Of a stretch of DNA of 36,209 bases, positions 24,722 to 32,142 are shown piece after piece. This DNA comes from Pseudopelagicola sp. GTDB lineage: Bacteria; Pseudomonadota; Alphaproteobacteria; Rhodobacterales; Rhodobacteraceae. Numbering within the stretch: the stretch's first letter is position 1; each line of letters begins with the position of its first letter. The notes under the pieces were generated by a model, which saw only the letters and a program-made list of their open reading frames with translations, searched no databases and had not been told where the DNA came from. The translations under genes were made by a program, and so were the position numbers. The stretch lies in assembly GCA_026195905.1 (NCBI GenBank), contig JAPHRE010000024.1:1-36209 (forward strand), written 5' to 3'.

Positions 24722-26497
24722 TCAGAACGCTTCTGCGTCGAGCGCCATGACGGTATCTGCGCCGGACTGGATGCGCGCGAGATGCAGCGCGGTCGCGGGC
24801 AGACGCCGCACCATGTAATACCGGCCGGTCGCGAGCTTCGTCTCGTAGAACGCTGCGTCGCCGGTGCCAGACGCCAGAGCCGCGTTGGCGGCTTTGGCCA
24901 TACGGGCCCACATCAGGCCGAGGCAGACATGGCCGAAGAGGTGCATGAAGTCATACGATCCCGACAGGGCGTTGTTGGGGTTTTTCATCCCGTTCTGCAT
25001 GAAATACATGCCTGCGGCCTGAAGGTCTTTGGACGCGGCCTTGAGCGGCTCGATGAAGTCCTTGAGGCCTTCGTCGTCGCTGTTTTCCTTGCAAAAATCC
25101 TTGACCAGATCGAAGAAGGCCATGACGTGTTTGCCACCGTCCTGCGCCAGTTTTCGGCCCACGAGGTCAAGCGCCTGAACGCCGTTTGCACCCTCATAGA
25201 TCATCGCGATCCGGGCGTCGCGGGTGAACTGCGACATGCCGTGTTCTTCGATATAGCCGTGGCCGCCATAGACCTGCTGGGCCAGCACGGTCATGTCATA
25301 GCCCTCATCGGTGAGGAAACCCTTGATGACCGGGGTCATCAGAGAGATCAGGCCATCGGCGTCTTTGTCGCCCTTGCGGTGCGCGGCGTCGATCAGCGTT
25401 GCGCCCCAGAGGATAAAGGCGCGCGCGCCTTCGGCAAAGCTTTTCTGATCCATCAGCGAGCGACGGATATCGGGGTGCACGATCAGCGGGTCGGCGGGGC
25501 CGTCGGGGTTCTTGGTGCCGGTGACGTCACGGCCCTGAAGGCGGTCCTTGGCGTAGTCCACGGCGTTTTGGTAGGCGACTTCGGCTTGGGCAAGCCCTTG
25601 CATGCCGACGCCGATGCGGGCTTCGTTCATCATGGTGAACATGGCGCGCATGCCTTTGTGCTCTTCGCCCAAAAGGTAGCCTTCGGCCTCGTCATAGTTT
25701 AGCACACAGGTCGAGTTGCCGTGGATGCCCATCTTTTTCTCGATGTTGCCGACAGAGACGCCATTGCGGGCGCCAATGGTGCCGTCATCGTCGACCTTGA
25801 ACTTGGGCACGATAAAGAGCGAGACGCCCTTGATGCCTTCGGGGCCGCCGGGAATTTTGGCGAGGACAAGGTGCACGACGTTGTCGGCCATGTCGTGATC
25901 GCCGGCGGAGATAAAGATTTTCTGGCCGGAGATTTTGTAGCTGCCGTCGTCTTGCGGTTCGGCTTTGGTGCGCATCAGGCCGAGATCGGTGCCGCAATGG
26001 GGTTCGGTCAGGTTCATGGTGCCGGTCCATTCACAGGAGACCATCTTGGGCAGCCATTTGTCCTTTTGTGCATCGGTGCCGTGGGCGAGGATTGCAGAGG
26101 CGGCCCCGTGGGTCAGGCCTTGATACATGGTGAAGGCCTGGTTGGCGGCAGAGAACATTTCTCCCACAGCCGTGCCAAGCACGTAAGGCATGTTTTGGCC
26201 GCCATATTCCTCGGGCATGTCGAGACCGGGCCAGCCGCCTTCCTTGACCTGCTCAAAGGCGTCTTTGAAGCCGGTCGGGGTATAGACGACGCCATTCTCA
26301 AGGCGGCACCCTTCGGTATCACCGACCACATTGAGCGGGGTGAGAACTTCGGAGGTCAGCTTGCCCGCTTCTTCGAGCACGGCGTTGGTAAAGTCGGTTT
26401 CCAGTTCGTCATAGCCGGGGATGTCGGAACCGGAGACGTTCAGAACATCGTGAAGGACGAACTGCATGTCTTTTACGGGGGGGGTATAGGTCGGCAT
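24722..26497 (-). CDS. Acyl-CoA dehydrogenase, large DmdC-like type
   Basis: Introduces the alpha-beta double bond into an acyl-CoA with FAD, passing electrons to ETF. At 591 aa it belongs to the long acyl-CoA dehydrogenase group that includes DmdC, the methylmercaptopropionyl-CoA dehydrogenase of roseobacters. It starts with the group-typical [17 protein letters not shown], has the FAD/substrate region [13 protein letters not shown] (161-173), [20 protein letters not shown] (408-427), and the catalytic base Glu435 in [19 protein letters not shown]-terminal extension domain follows from about 460. The substrate may be a fatty acyl-CoA or a sulfur-containing acyl-CoA; sequence alone does not decide. 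It follows the merR gene by only 16 bp and is probably cotranscribed with it. Confidence 0.92.
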   Translation of the reverse strand: MPTYTPPVKDMQFVLHDVLNVSGSDIPGYDELETDFTNAVLEEAGKLTSEVLTPLNVVGDTEGCRLENGVVYTPTGFKDAFEQVKEGGWPGLDMPEEYGGQNMPYVLGTAVGEMFSAANQAFTMYQGLTHGAASAILAHGTDAQKDKWLPKMVSCEWTGTMNLTEPHCGTDLGLMRTKAEPQDDGSYKISGQKIFISAGDHDMADNVVHLVLAKIPGGPEGIKGVSLFIVPKFKVDDDGTIGARNGVSVGNIEKKMGIHGNSTCVLNYDEAEGYLLGEEHKGMRAMFTMMNEARIGVGMQGLAQAEVAYQNAVDYAKDRLQGRDVTGTKNPDGPADPLIVHPDIRRSLMDQKSFAEGARAFILWGATLIDAAHRKGDKDADGLISLMTPVIKGFLTDEGYDMTVLAQQVYGGHGYIEEHGMSQFTRDARIAMIYEGANGVQALDLVGRKLAQDGGKHVMAFFDLVKDFCKENSDDEGLKDFIEPLKAASKDLQAAGMYFMQNGMKNPNNALSGSYDFMHLFGHVCLGLMWARMAKAANAALASGTGDAAFYETKLATGRYYMVRRLPATALHLARIQSGADTVMALDAEAF

Positions 26498-26513
26498 CAG
26501 ATCTCTTCCCTTA

Positions 26514-26915
26514 TTACTCTGCTGCTTTTTCAGTTTTGGTCATGGAGACGATGACTTTCTCGCCCCATTTGAGCTGTTCCTTGAGGTCGTCGATGGCCTC
26601 GTTCAGCTCGTCGCGTTGCTCAACCATGTCCTGAAGTCGCGCTTGGGCGATTTCATAGGTGCGCTGAAGCTGGGTCGCTTGCTGGTCGCCCATGTCGTAG
26701 AGGTCGAGCAATTGACGAATTTCTTCGAGCGAAAAGCCAAAGCGTTTGCCGCGCAGGATCAGTTTGAGGCGCGCACGATCCCGCTTGGTAAACAGGCGTT
26801 TTTGTCCCTCGCGGATCGGGAACAGAAGTTCCTTGGCTTCGTAAAATCGCAAGGTGCGCGGCGTGACGTCATAGGCGTCACACATCTCGCGAATGGTCAT
26901 CGTTGTATCGTGCAT
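26514..26915 (-). CDS. MerR-family transcriptional regulator (LiuR-like)
   Basis: A 133-aa DNA-binding protein. A MerR winged helix-turn-helix occupies 6-75 ([27 protein letters not shown], then [24 protein letters not shown]), followed by a coiled-coil dimerisation helix (80-118). It lacks the cysteines of metal sensors, fitting the acyl-CoA or catabolite-sensing branch such as LiuR. The start at 26915 is chosen because AGGG precedes it; ATGs at 26945 and 26900 are alternatives. It is the first gene of a run with the acyl-CoA dehydrogenase. A palindrome ACGTTAACGT about 70 bp upstream resembles LiuR sites, so autoregulation of the operon is inferred. Confidence 0.88.
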   Translation of the reverse strand: MHDTTMTIREMCDAYDVTPRTLRFYEAKELLFPIREGQKRLFTKRDRARLKLILRGKRFGFSLEEIRQLLDLYDMGDQQATQLQRTYEIAQARLQDMVEQRDELNEAIDDLKEQLKWGEKVIVSMTKTEKAAE

Positions 26916-26980
26916 GGCGGCTACCCTGAGCTTGGCGTTCGTCATGAAATTGGTGTCTGATCGCCGGATTACAATAATGC

Positions 26981-26996
26981 TTGACGTTAACGTAAT
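26981..26996. promoter_or_regulatory. Predicted MerR operator upstream of the merR-acyl-CoA dehydrogenase operon
   Basis: TTGACGTTAACGTAAT, with a perfect 10-bp palindromic core ACGTTAACGT. LiuR-type MerR regulators of fatty-acid and branched-chain catabolism recognise motifs of this type (ACGT half-sites around a short AT centre). On the minus strand the site overlaps the likely -35 region, with TATTGT about 15 bases downstream as a possible -10. Confidence 0.6.
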
Positions 26997-27000
26997 CATA

Positions 27001-27032
27001 ACGCCACGTCACTTAAAAAGTTTACGTGGCGT
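27001..27032. repeat. Long inverted repeat next to the MerR operator
   Basis: Arms ACGCCACGT (27001-27009) and ACGTGGCGT (27024-27032), with a smaller ACTT-AAA-AAGT palindrome between them. It lies just upstream of the predicted MerR operator relative to transcription and also carries ACGT cores. It has no T run, so a regulatory site is more likely than a terminator. Confidence 0.6.
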
Positions 27033-27178
27033 CTATGAAGGTAAGGTGTCGGGCCGCCCTCGAAAACAGATTGCGAGGTCACGTTCGTGTGAAGAAATGC
27101 CCTAAACGCAGGCAGGCACGGCCCGCGCGCAGGCGCACCGGTGCCGAACGGGGGCGGGTCGAACGGGCGGGGCCGATC

Positions 27179-27553
27179 TCAGAGAGATTTCAGTGCGGAT
27201 TCGGTTTCGTCGCGCAGGGATTTCAATTCGTGCATGGCTTGTTCGAGTTGGACTTTTTGCTCTTCGAGTTCGCCATATTGGCGGTCGGCCATCTCGATAA
27301 AGGCGCGCATCTGGGCCTCGGTGCCATCCTGTTCATAGATCAGGAGCCATTGGCGGATATCTTCGAGTTTGATGCCGAACCGGCGACCGCGCATGATGAG
27401 GGTCATGCGGGCAATTTCGCTTGGGCCAAAAAAGCGCGACCGGCCTTCGCGTTCGGGTTGAAGGAGTTCGATATACTCGTAATAGCGCAAGGTGCGCGGT
27501 GTCACGTCGAAGCGTGCGCACATTTCCTTGAAACTGAGACGGGTGTCTGACAT
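27179..27553 (-). CDS. MerR-family transcriptional regulator, second copy
   Basis: A 124-aa regulator, similar to the one at 26514 in its start ([27 protein letters not shown]) and in MRGRRFGIKLEDIRQWLL. The helix-turn-helix spans about 6-75, followed by a coiled coil (85-118) containing ELEEQKVQLEQAMHEL. It has no metal-site cysteines. The start at 27553 has GGGAG upstream; the longer open frame crosses the promoter region of the divergent thioesterase gene and is not used. It is divergent from two thioesterase genes, which it may control. No ACGTTAACGT palindrome was found in the 116 bp between, so its target differs from the first regulator or lies elsewhere. Confidence 0.86.
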   Translation of the reverse strand: MSDTRLSFKEMCARFDVTPRTLRYYEYIELLQPEREGRSRFFGPSEIARMTLIMRGRRFGIKLEDIRQWLLIYEQDGTEAQMRAFIEMADRQYGELEEQKVQLEQAMHELKSLRDETESALKSL

Positions 27554-27669
27554 TTGGCATTTCTCCCTCTGGCGGGAACTTAGGACGCTGCGTGAGAAGG
27601 TGCAACCGCCCCCTTGCCGCGCCTGCGAAATAGGGATCATAGTCACGGCTAAGCGACAAGGAGCAAAAA

Positions 27670-28092
27670 ATGGACACGGCAAAGATCAAGATGGCGGAAC
27701 AGTTCATCTCTATGGTGCCTCATTGCAAGGCGCTGGGCATGAAGTTGACCTCGATCGAAGATGGTGTGGCGGAGATGGAGCTTGCCTATGATAAGGCGCT
27801 TGTGGGCGACCCGGAGACGGGCGTGATTCATGGCGGGGCGATTTCAGCTTTGATGGATACCTGTTGCGGCACGGCGGCGATGAGCCACCCGTCATCGCCT
27901 GCGGGCACCGCAACCATCGACCTTCGGATCGACTATATGCGCGCTGCAACGCCGGGTCAGGCGGTGAGAACACGTGCAGAATGCTACCATATCACGCGGT
28001 CGGTGGCCTTTGTGCGCGCCACGGCGTTTGACGAGGACAAAGATCGCCCGGTTGCGACCGCATCAGGCGCCTTTACCGTGGAGGGGAAGTGA
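27670..28092 (+). CDS. PaaI-type hotdog thioesterase, first of a pair
   Basis: A 140-aa hotdog-fold protein with the PaaI/YbdB signature: TGVIHGGAISALMDTCCGTAA (HGG at 54-56 and Asp63 as the likely catalytic acid on the central helix), then TIDLRIDYMRAATPGQ. Members hydrolyse acyl-CoA or phenylacetyl-CoA-type thioesters in the cytosol. AAGGAG lies six bases before the ATG. Its stop overlaps the next gene's start by one base (TGATG), so the two are coupled and may form a mixed hotdog oligomer. Its place beside beta-oxidation regulators suggests release of CoA from unwanted acyl-CoA intermediates. Confidence 0.88.
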   Translation: MDTAKIKMAEQFISMVPHCKALGMKLTSIEDGVAEMELAYDKALVGDPETGVIHGGAISALMDTCCGTAAMSHPSSPAGTATIDLRIDYMRAATPGQAVRTRAECYHITRSVAFVRATAFDEDKDRPVATASGAFTVEGK

Positions 28093-28604
28093 TGGCGCTG
28101 AAACGTCCAGAACCAGTTCAGATTGTCAAACAGCGGCGCGATGCGGCGTTGAATGCGATTGTGCATGGCGTGCCGTATGTTCAGTTTCTCGGGATCGAGT
28201 TTGATCGGCGCGGAGATGAGTTAACGGCGGTGATGCCGTTTGAGGACAAGTTGATTGGCAATCCGATGATCCCGGCGCTTCATGGCGGCGCGATTGCAGG
28301 GTTTCTTGAAGTCACGGCGGTTATCGGCCTTGCATGGTCGGTCCTATGGGAAGAGCTTGAGAGCGGGGTCATCGCCATTGACGACCTGGCGTCGGGGACA
28401 CTGCCACGCCAGCCCAAGACCATTGATTTCAATGTGGATTACCTGCGGTCGGGGCTGCCGCGCGATTCTTATGCGCGGGCGCGGGTCAACCGCTCGGGGC
28501 GGCGGTATGCGAGCGTTCATGTTGAAGCCTGGCAGGATCAGCGGTCGCGTCTGTTCGCGCAGGCGACGGGGCATTTCCTGATGCCACCGCGCAGTAATGG
28601 CTAG
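28092..28604 (+). CDS. PaaI-type hotdog thioesterase, second of a pair
   Basis: A 170-aa hotdog protein, longer at the N-terminus than its neighbour. The signature is PALHGGAIAGFLEVTAVIGLAW (HGG at 64-66), with Glu73 on the central helix where the first copy has Asp63, followed by TIDFNVDYLRSGLPRD. The active-site acid differs between the two, so they probably have different substrates or cooperate. The ATG shares a base with the stop of the first gene; a GTG one codon earlier is possible. Its stop overlaps the MATE gene start by eight bases, making a three-gene coupled run. Confidence 0.86.
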   Translation: MALKRPEPVQIVKQRRDAALNAIVHGVPYVQFLGIEFDRRGDELTAVMPFEDKLIGNPMIPALHGGAIAGFLEVTAVIGLAWSVLWEELESGVIAIDDLASGTLPRQPKTIDFNVDYLRSGLPRDSYARARVNRSGRRYASVHVEAWQDQRSRLFAQATGHFLMPPRSNG

Positions 28605-29913
28605 GGTCGGAGAGGTCACACATCGCAGGGTTCTTGCGACTGCGATCCCAATCGTGATTTCCAATGCCACCGTGCCGATCCTTGGCGCGGTGGATACCGG
28701 CGTTGTCGGACAGTTGGGCGAGGCAGCCCCAATCGGTGCGGTTGGGATCGGTGCGGTGATCTTGACGGGCCTGTATTGGGTTTTCGGATTTTTGCGGATG
28801 GGGACAACCGGCCTCACCTCGCAGGCCTATGGTGCGGGGCAGGCGGGCGAGGTTTCGGCCATGCTGACCCGTGCGCTCATGATCGGGCTGGCGGCGGGGG
28901 CGGGCATCGTTCTGTTGCAGCTGCCGCTATTTTGGCTTGGCTTTGCCCTTTCGCCCGCGAGCGTGGAGGTTGAGGGGCTTGCGCGCAGCTATCTTTCGAT
29001 CCGGGTCTGGAGTGCGCCGGCGGCGATTGCGATTTATGGCGTGACGGGATGGCTTATTGCGCTGGAGCGCACGCGGGCGGTTCTGTTGCTTCAGGTCTGG
29101 ATGAATGGCCTCAATATCGTGCTCGACCTTTGGTTTGTGCTTGGGCTTGGGTGGGGCGTTGAGGGCGTGGCCTTTGCGACCTTCCTTGCCGAGTGGAGCG
29201 GGTTGGGCGTTGGGCTATGGCTTTGCCGGGCGGCGTTTCGACAGCCCGCGTGGCACGATTGGGGGCGCATTTTCGATCTGGTCCGACTGCGTCAGGTGAT
29301 GGCGGTCAATGGCGATATCATGCTGCGCTCGTTGATGCTTCAGGCGATTTTCATGTCGTTCTTGTTTCTTGGGGCACAGTTTGGCGATGTGACGCTGGCG
29401 GCAAACCAGGTTTTGATGCAGTTCCTTGCGATCTCGGCCTATGCGCTTGACGGGTTCGCCTTTGCCGCCGAAGCCATCGTCGGACAGGCCTTGGGCGCGC
29501 GGGATCGGGCGACGCTGCGCCGGGGCGCGGCCTTGGCGAGCCTCTGGAGCACGGTGATCGTGATCGGAGTTTCGGCGGTCTACCTCGTGGCGGGGGGATG
29601 GCTTATTGATGTGATGACCACGGCGCCGCAGGTGCGGATCGAGGCGCGGCGCTACCTGCCACTGGTGGCTTTGGCGCCGGTGTTGGGCGTTGGGGCGTTT
29701 ATGCTTGATGGGATCTTCATCGGGGCGACCCGCACGCGGGACATGCGCAACATGATGGCGTTGTCGTTGGTCATCTACGCGGTGGCGGTCGTTGTGTTCA
29801 GCCCGGTGTTCGGCAATTTCGGACTTTGGGGCGCGCTTTTGGTGTCGTTCGTGGCGCGCGGCGTCACGCTTGGACTGCGCTATCCGGCATTGGAACGCGC
29901 GGCAGAACGCTAG
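28597..29913 (+). CDS. MATE-family efflux transporter (DinF-like)
   Basis: A 438-aa inner-membrane protein with about twelve hydrophobic segments in two homologous halves, as in MATE cation-coupled exporters. Family marks include PIVISNATVPILGAVDTGVVG at the start of the first half and the conserved GTTGLTSQAYGAGQ after it; the second half contains ANQVLMQF and FAFAAEAIVGQALGARD, typical of the DinF branch. The substrate is unknown. It begins eight bases inside the second thioesterase gene, so it is translated from the same transcript, though a functional link to acyl-CoA metabolism is not evident. Confidence 0.88.
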   Translation: MARVGEVTHRRVLATAIPIVISNATVPILGAVDTGVVGQLGEAAPIGAVGIGAVILTGLYWVFGFLRMGTTGLTSQAYGAGQAGEVSAMLTRALMIGLAAGAGIVLLQLPLFWLGFALSPASVEVEGLARSYLSIRVWSAPAAIAIYGVTGWLIALERTRAVLLLQVWMNGLNIVLDLWFVLGLGWGVEGVAFATFLAEWSGLGVGLWLCRAAFRQPAWHDWGRIFDLVRLRQVMAVNGDIMLRSLMLQAIFMSFLFLGAQFGDVTLAANQVLMQFLAISAYALDGFAFAAEAIVGQALGARDRATLRRGAALASLWSTVIVIGVSAVYLVAGGWLIDVMTTAPQVRIEARRYLPLVALAPVLGVGAFMLDGIFIGATRTRDMRNMMALSLVIYAVAVVVFSPVFGNFGLWGALLVSFVARGVTLGLRYPALERAAER

Positions 29914-29916
29914 CGC

Positions 29917-29934
29917 GATCTCTATTCAGAGATC
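29917..29934. terminator. Hairpin between convergent genes
   Basis: GATCTCT-ATTC-AGAGATC, a perfect 7-bp stem with a four-base loop directly after the MATE stop. It overlaps the last codons of the opposing DUF6324-like gene. It has a short T-containing tail (TTGCTT). Confidence 0.5.
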
Positions 29935-30110
29935 TTGCTTGCGGTTGCGGCGGCGGCGCGGATTTCCTCGGCGATTTCCTCGGCTTCTTCGGGGGAGAAA
30001 TCCATCGGGATTTCAAAGTCGCCAGCTTCGATGAATATCCGCACAAAGCCTTGGTCGGTCGGTCCGATCTGAAGGTTGGCTTCGATGTCGCGTTCGGTAT
30101 TGATGCCCAT
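29922..30110 (-). CDS. Small acidic protein, DUF6324-like
   Basis: A 62-aa soluble protein starting MGINTERDIEANLQIGPTD, then a beta-rich part (GFVRIFIEAGDFEIPMDF) and a strongly acidic helix (SPEEAEEIAEEIRAAAAT). I recall this pattern as the DUF6324 family of Rhodobacteraceae; the function is unknown. AAGGAG seven bases before the start supports it. It is transcribed away from the tRNA-His gene region and converges on the MATE gene. Its small size and conserved start make a binding or adaptor role possible, but nothing here proves one. Confidence 0.75.
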   Translation of the reverse strand: MGINTERDIEANLQIGPTDQGFVRIFIEAGDFEIPMDFSPEEAEEIAEEIRAAAATASKISE

Positions 30111-30272
30111 GCCGAGTCTCCTTGTGGCTCGGGTTTCGCCTATCGTGATGTGGCCCGCTTGGCAAGATGGCAGGACAGGCCAGATCGCAGGGCGTCCCGC
30201 GCAAAAGCGGCGGTAAAAAATCGTGATTCCAGACTTGCAATCACGCGGCGCTGACGATAAATCGCCCTCAGT

Positions 30273-30349
30273 GCCGCCTTAGCTCAGTAGGTTAGAGCGC
30301 CTGATTGTGGATCAGGAGGTCCCCCGTTCGAGCCGGGGAGGTGGTACCA
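30273..30349 (+). tRNA. tRNA-His (anticodon GTG)
   Basis: A full cloverleaf. The acceptor is GCCGCCT with AGGTGGT, the D stem GCTC/GAGC, the anticodon stem CCTGA/TCAGG around loop TTGTGGA (anticodon GTG), and the T stem CCCCG/CGGGG with loop TTCGAGC. CCA is encoded at 30347-30349. The base before position 1 is T and the discriminator is A73, so the usual histidine identity pair G-1:C73 is absent. This is known for a group of alphaproteobacteria that have a divergent histidyl-tRNA synthetase. Confidence 0.95.
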
Positions 30350-30359
30350 CTCTTTCCTT

Positions 30360-30659
30360 TCAAGGTTGATTTATTGCGATGCTCTGGCGCAGAGCGCCGC
30401 TCATCTGATCGTAGATCAGGATGCGGTTGTCGTCGGTGACTACGGCCCACCAGCCTTCGCCTATGGTCAGTGCCGTGGCCGAAACCCCGTCAGGCAGCGT
30501 AATCTCGTCAGGCATGGTTGGACCGCTCTCATTGAGGCGGATGACAATCAGAGCGACAACCACTACAAGCCCGACAATCATGATCCCTGTCAGCCCGGTC
30601 ACAAGCAGGCGCAGGAAACGCAAGTTTGCCGGTTCGGCCGGTTCGGGAGTTTCATCCAT
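30360..30659 (-). CDS. Small single-span membrane protein, DUF6476-like
   Basis: A 99-aa protein. The N-terminus is acidic and proline-rich (DETPEPAEPAN), one transmembrane helix covers about 18-42, and a periplasmic domain follows with WWAVVTDDNRILIYDQMSGALRQSI, resembling one blade of a beta-propeller. I recall it as DUF6476, a Rhodobacteraceae family of unknown role. The start at 30659 lies in the same CATG as the start of the divergent pseudouridine synthase gene. A ribosome binding site (AAGG) is weak and lies inside that gene. The longer open frame to 30827 would run deep into the synthase gene and is rejected. Confidence 0.8.
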   Translation of the reverse strand: MDETPEPAEPANLRFLRLLVTGLTGIMIVGLVVVVALIVIRLNESGPTMPDEITLPDGVSATALTIGEGWWAVVTDDNRILIYDQMSGALRQSIAINQP

Positions 30660-31683
30660 GACCTTGTCCCTTATCTCGTTTCGGATCCTTGAGGATCCGC
30701 CCAAGCGTCTTGATAAGGCGCTTTCACGCGATGTTCCAGAACAAGCGGTGCTGTCGCGCACCCGGTTGGCGCGGTTGCTTGGCGACGGGGCGGTGCGTAT
30801 TAACGGCGCGGTTGTCACGGAGGCCAAGGCGAAGGTTTCCGAAGGCGACCTTGTGGAGATCGCGGTTCCGGTCGCGGATGAGAGCCATATTGGGCCGGAG
30901 GATATTCACCTCGTGGTCGTGTATGAAGATGACGACCTTATTGTCATCAACAAGCCTGCGGGGATGGTTGTGCACCCTGCGCCGGGCACGCCGAACGGGA
31001 CGTTGGTCAATGCGCTCTTGCATCATTGCGGCGAGAGTCTTTCGGGCGTCGGGGGCGTGCAACGGCCCGGAATCGTGCATCGGATCGACAAGGAGACGTC
31101 GGGGCTTTTGGTGGTGGCGAAATCGGATCGCGCGCATCAGGGGTTGGCGGCGCAGTTCGAGAAGCACACGGTCGAACGCTATTACAAGGCGGTGGTGTAT
31201 GGTGTGCCGGATGCCAATGATCCGCGCTTGCGTGGTGTGAAGGGTGTCAGTTTCGAGAGCGGCAATATCATGCGCATCACCACGCAGCTTGCCCGGCACA
31301 AGACGGACCGCCAGAAACAGGCCGTGTTGTTCCACGGGGGGCGGCATGCGGTCACGCGGGCGCGGATTGTCGAGGCGTTTGGCGCGCCGGGCGTCGCGGC
31401 GCTTGTAGAATGTTGGCTTGAGACCGGGCGCACGCATCAGATCCGGGTGCATATGGCGCATGCGGGGCATGGGTTGATCGGCGATCCGGTTTACGGCGGG
31501 CGGCGCAAACTGTCGGAAAAGGCGCTATCGGCGGCGGGGCTTGCGGCGGCGAGGGGCTTTGCGCGTCAGGCGCTGCATGCGGCGGTGTTGGGGTTTGAGC
31601 ATCCTGTGTCGGGCGAGATAATGCGGTTTGAGGCCGATCTTCCCGAGGATATGGCGGCGTTGATCGCGGCGCTGCGCGGTTAA
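30658..31683 (+). CDS. rluD: RluA/RluD-family 23S rRNA pseudouridine synthase
   Basis: Converts specific uridines of large-subunit rRNA to pseudouridine. The 341-aa protein has an N-terminal S4 RNA-binding domain (about 16-75, RLDKALSRDV...LSRTRLARLLGDGAVRING) and the RluA-type catalytic domain (about 85-320). VYEDDDLIVINKPAGMVVHP leads into it, the catalytic Asp144 lies in GIVHRIDKETSGLLVV, and LETGRTHQIRVHMAHAGHGLIGDPVYGG follows. Layout and length fit RluD; RluC is the alternative. The start at 30658 has GGGAG eight bases upstream, located within the divergent DUF6476-like gene; the longer open frame from 30421 is that gene's antisense. No promoter space exists between the two start codons. 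Confidence 0.9.
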   Translation: MTLSLISFRILEDPPKRLDKALSRDVPEQAVLSRTRLARLLGDGAVRINGAVVTEAKAKVSEGDLVEIAVPVADESHIGPEDIHLVVVYEDDDLIVINKPAGMVVHPAPGTPNGTLVNALLHHCGESLSGVGGVQRPGIVHRIDKETSGLLVVAKSDRAHQGLAAQFEKHTVERYYKAVVYGVPDANDPRLRGVKGVSFESGNIMRITTQLARHKTDRQKQAVLFHGGRHAVTRARIVEAFGAPGVAALVECWLETGRTHQIRVHMAHAGHGLIGDPVYGGRRKLSEKALSAAGLAAARGFARQALHAAVLGFEHPVSGEIMRFEADLPEDMAALIAALRG

Positions 31684-32142
31684 CGCCCCCGACGCCTGAC
31701 CAATAGCCCGAGCGCCAGGCTGGTCTCCGCGATCACCGGGATCAGGGAGACGGGGTGTATCCATGTAATGCGGCCTCGCCCGTGATGCCAAAGACAACAA
31801 TCCCGAGGGAGCGCCCGGCAAGTTGGGCGTGGCGGGCAAAGGGGGCGGATGACAGGACAAGCCTCTGGGTCTGAATGCGCACATGCCGGTTCGGTGCGGA
31901 TTTTACTATGCGCGAACCTACTGGAATTATCTGGCCGCTGTGTGCCCATGCATGAAAACGCATGGTATAATCGGTATTCACGTTACAAAGCACACATCCG
32001 CGTGAGGCGATGGTAATCATCATGGCAAAGCGACGGAATCGCTTTCATATCTCGTTTAGAAAACATGAGGCAGGCGCTTGAAACCCTGTTAGCGCCAACC
32101 TATCTCAATGTTAAGCTCTGTTACATTAGAGGGGGACACGTT
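31684..32142. other. Intergenic region with a possible decayed small gene and the rpoH leader
   Basis: No intact gene is called. On the minus strand two overlapping frames each carry a hydrophobic stretch: LAGRSLGIVVFGITG around 31777-31821, and in the neighbouring frame ITWIHPVSLIPVIAETSLALGLL around 31697-31770, ending at 31680. Read together with one frame change they would form a small two-helix membrane protein, possibly a frameshifted relic. The right half holds the rpoH promoter. Confidence 0.35.
32077..32105 (+). promoter_or_regulatory. Predicted RpoH-type promoter of rpoH
   Basis: CTTG (32077-32080), an 18-base spacer and CCTATCT (32099-32105). This matches the alphaproteobacterial heat-shock sigma consensus CTTG-N17/18-CYTATNT. 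It lies 38 bp upstream of the rpoH start, implying positive autoregulation. Confidence 0.65.
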
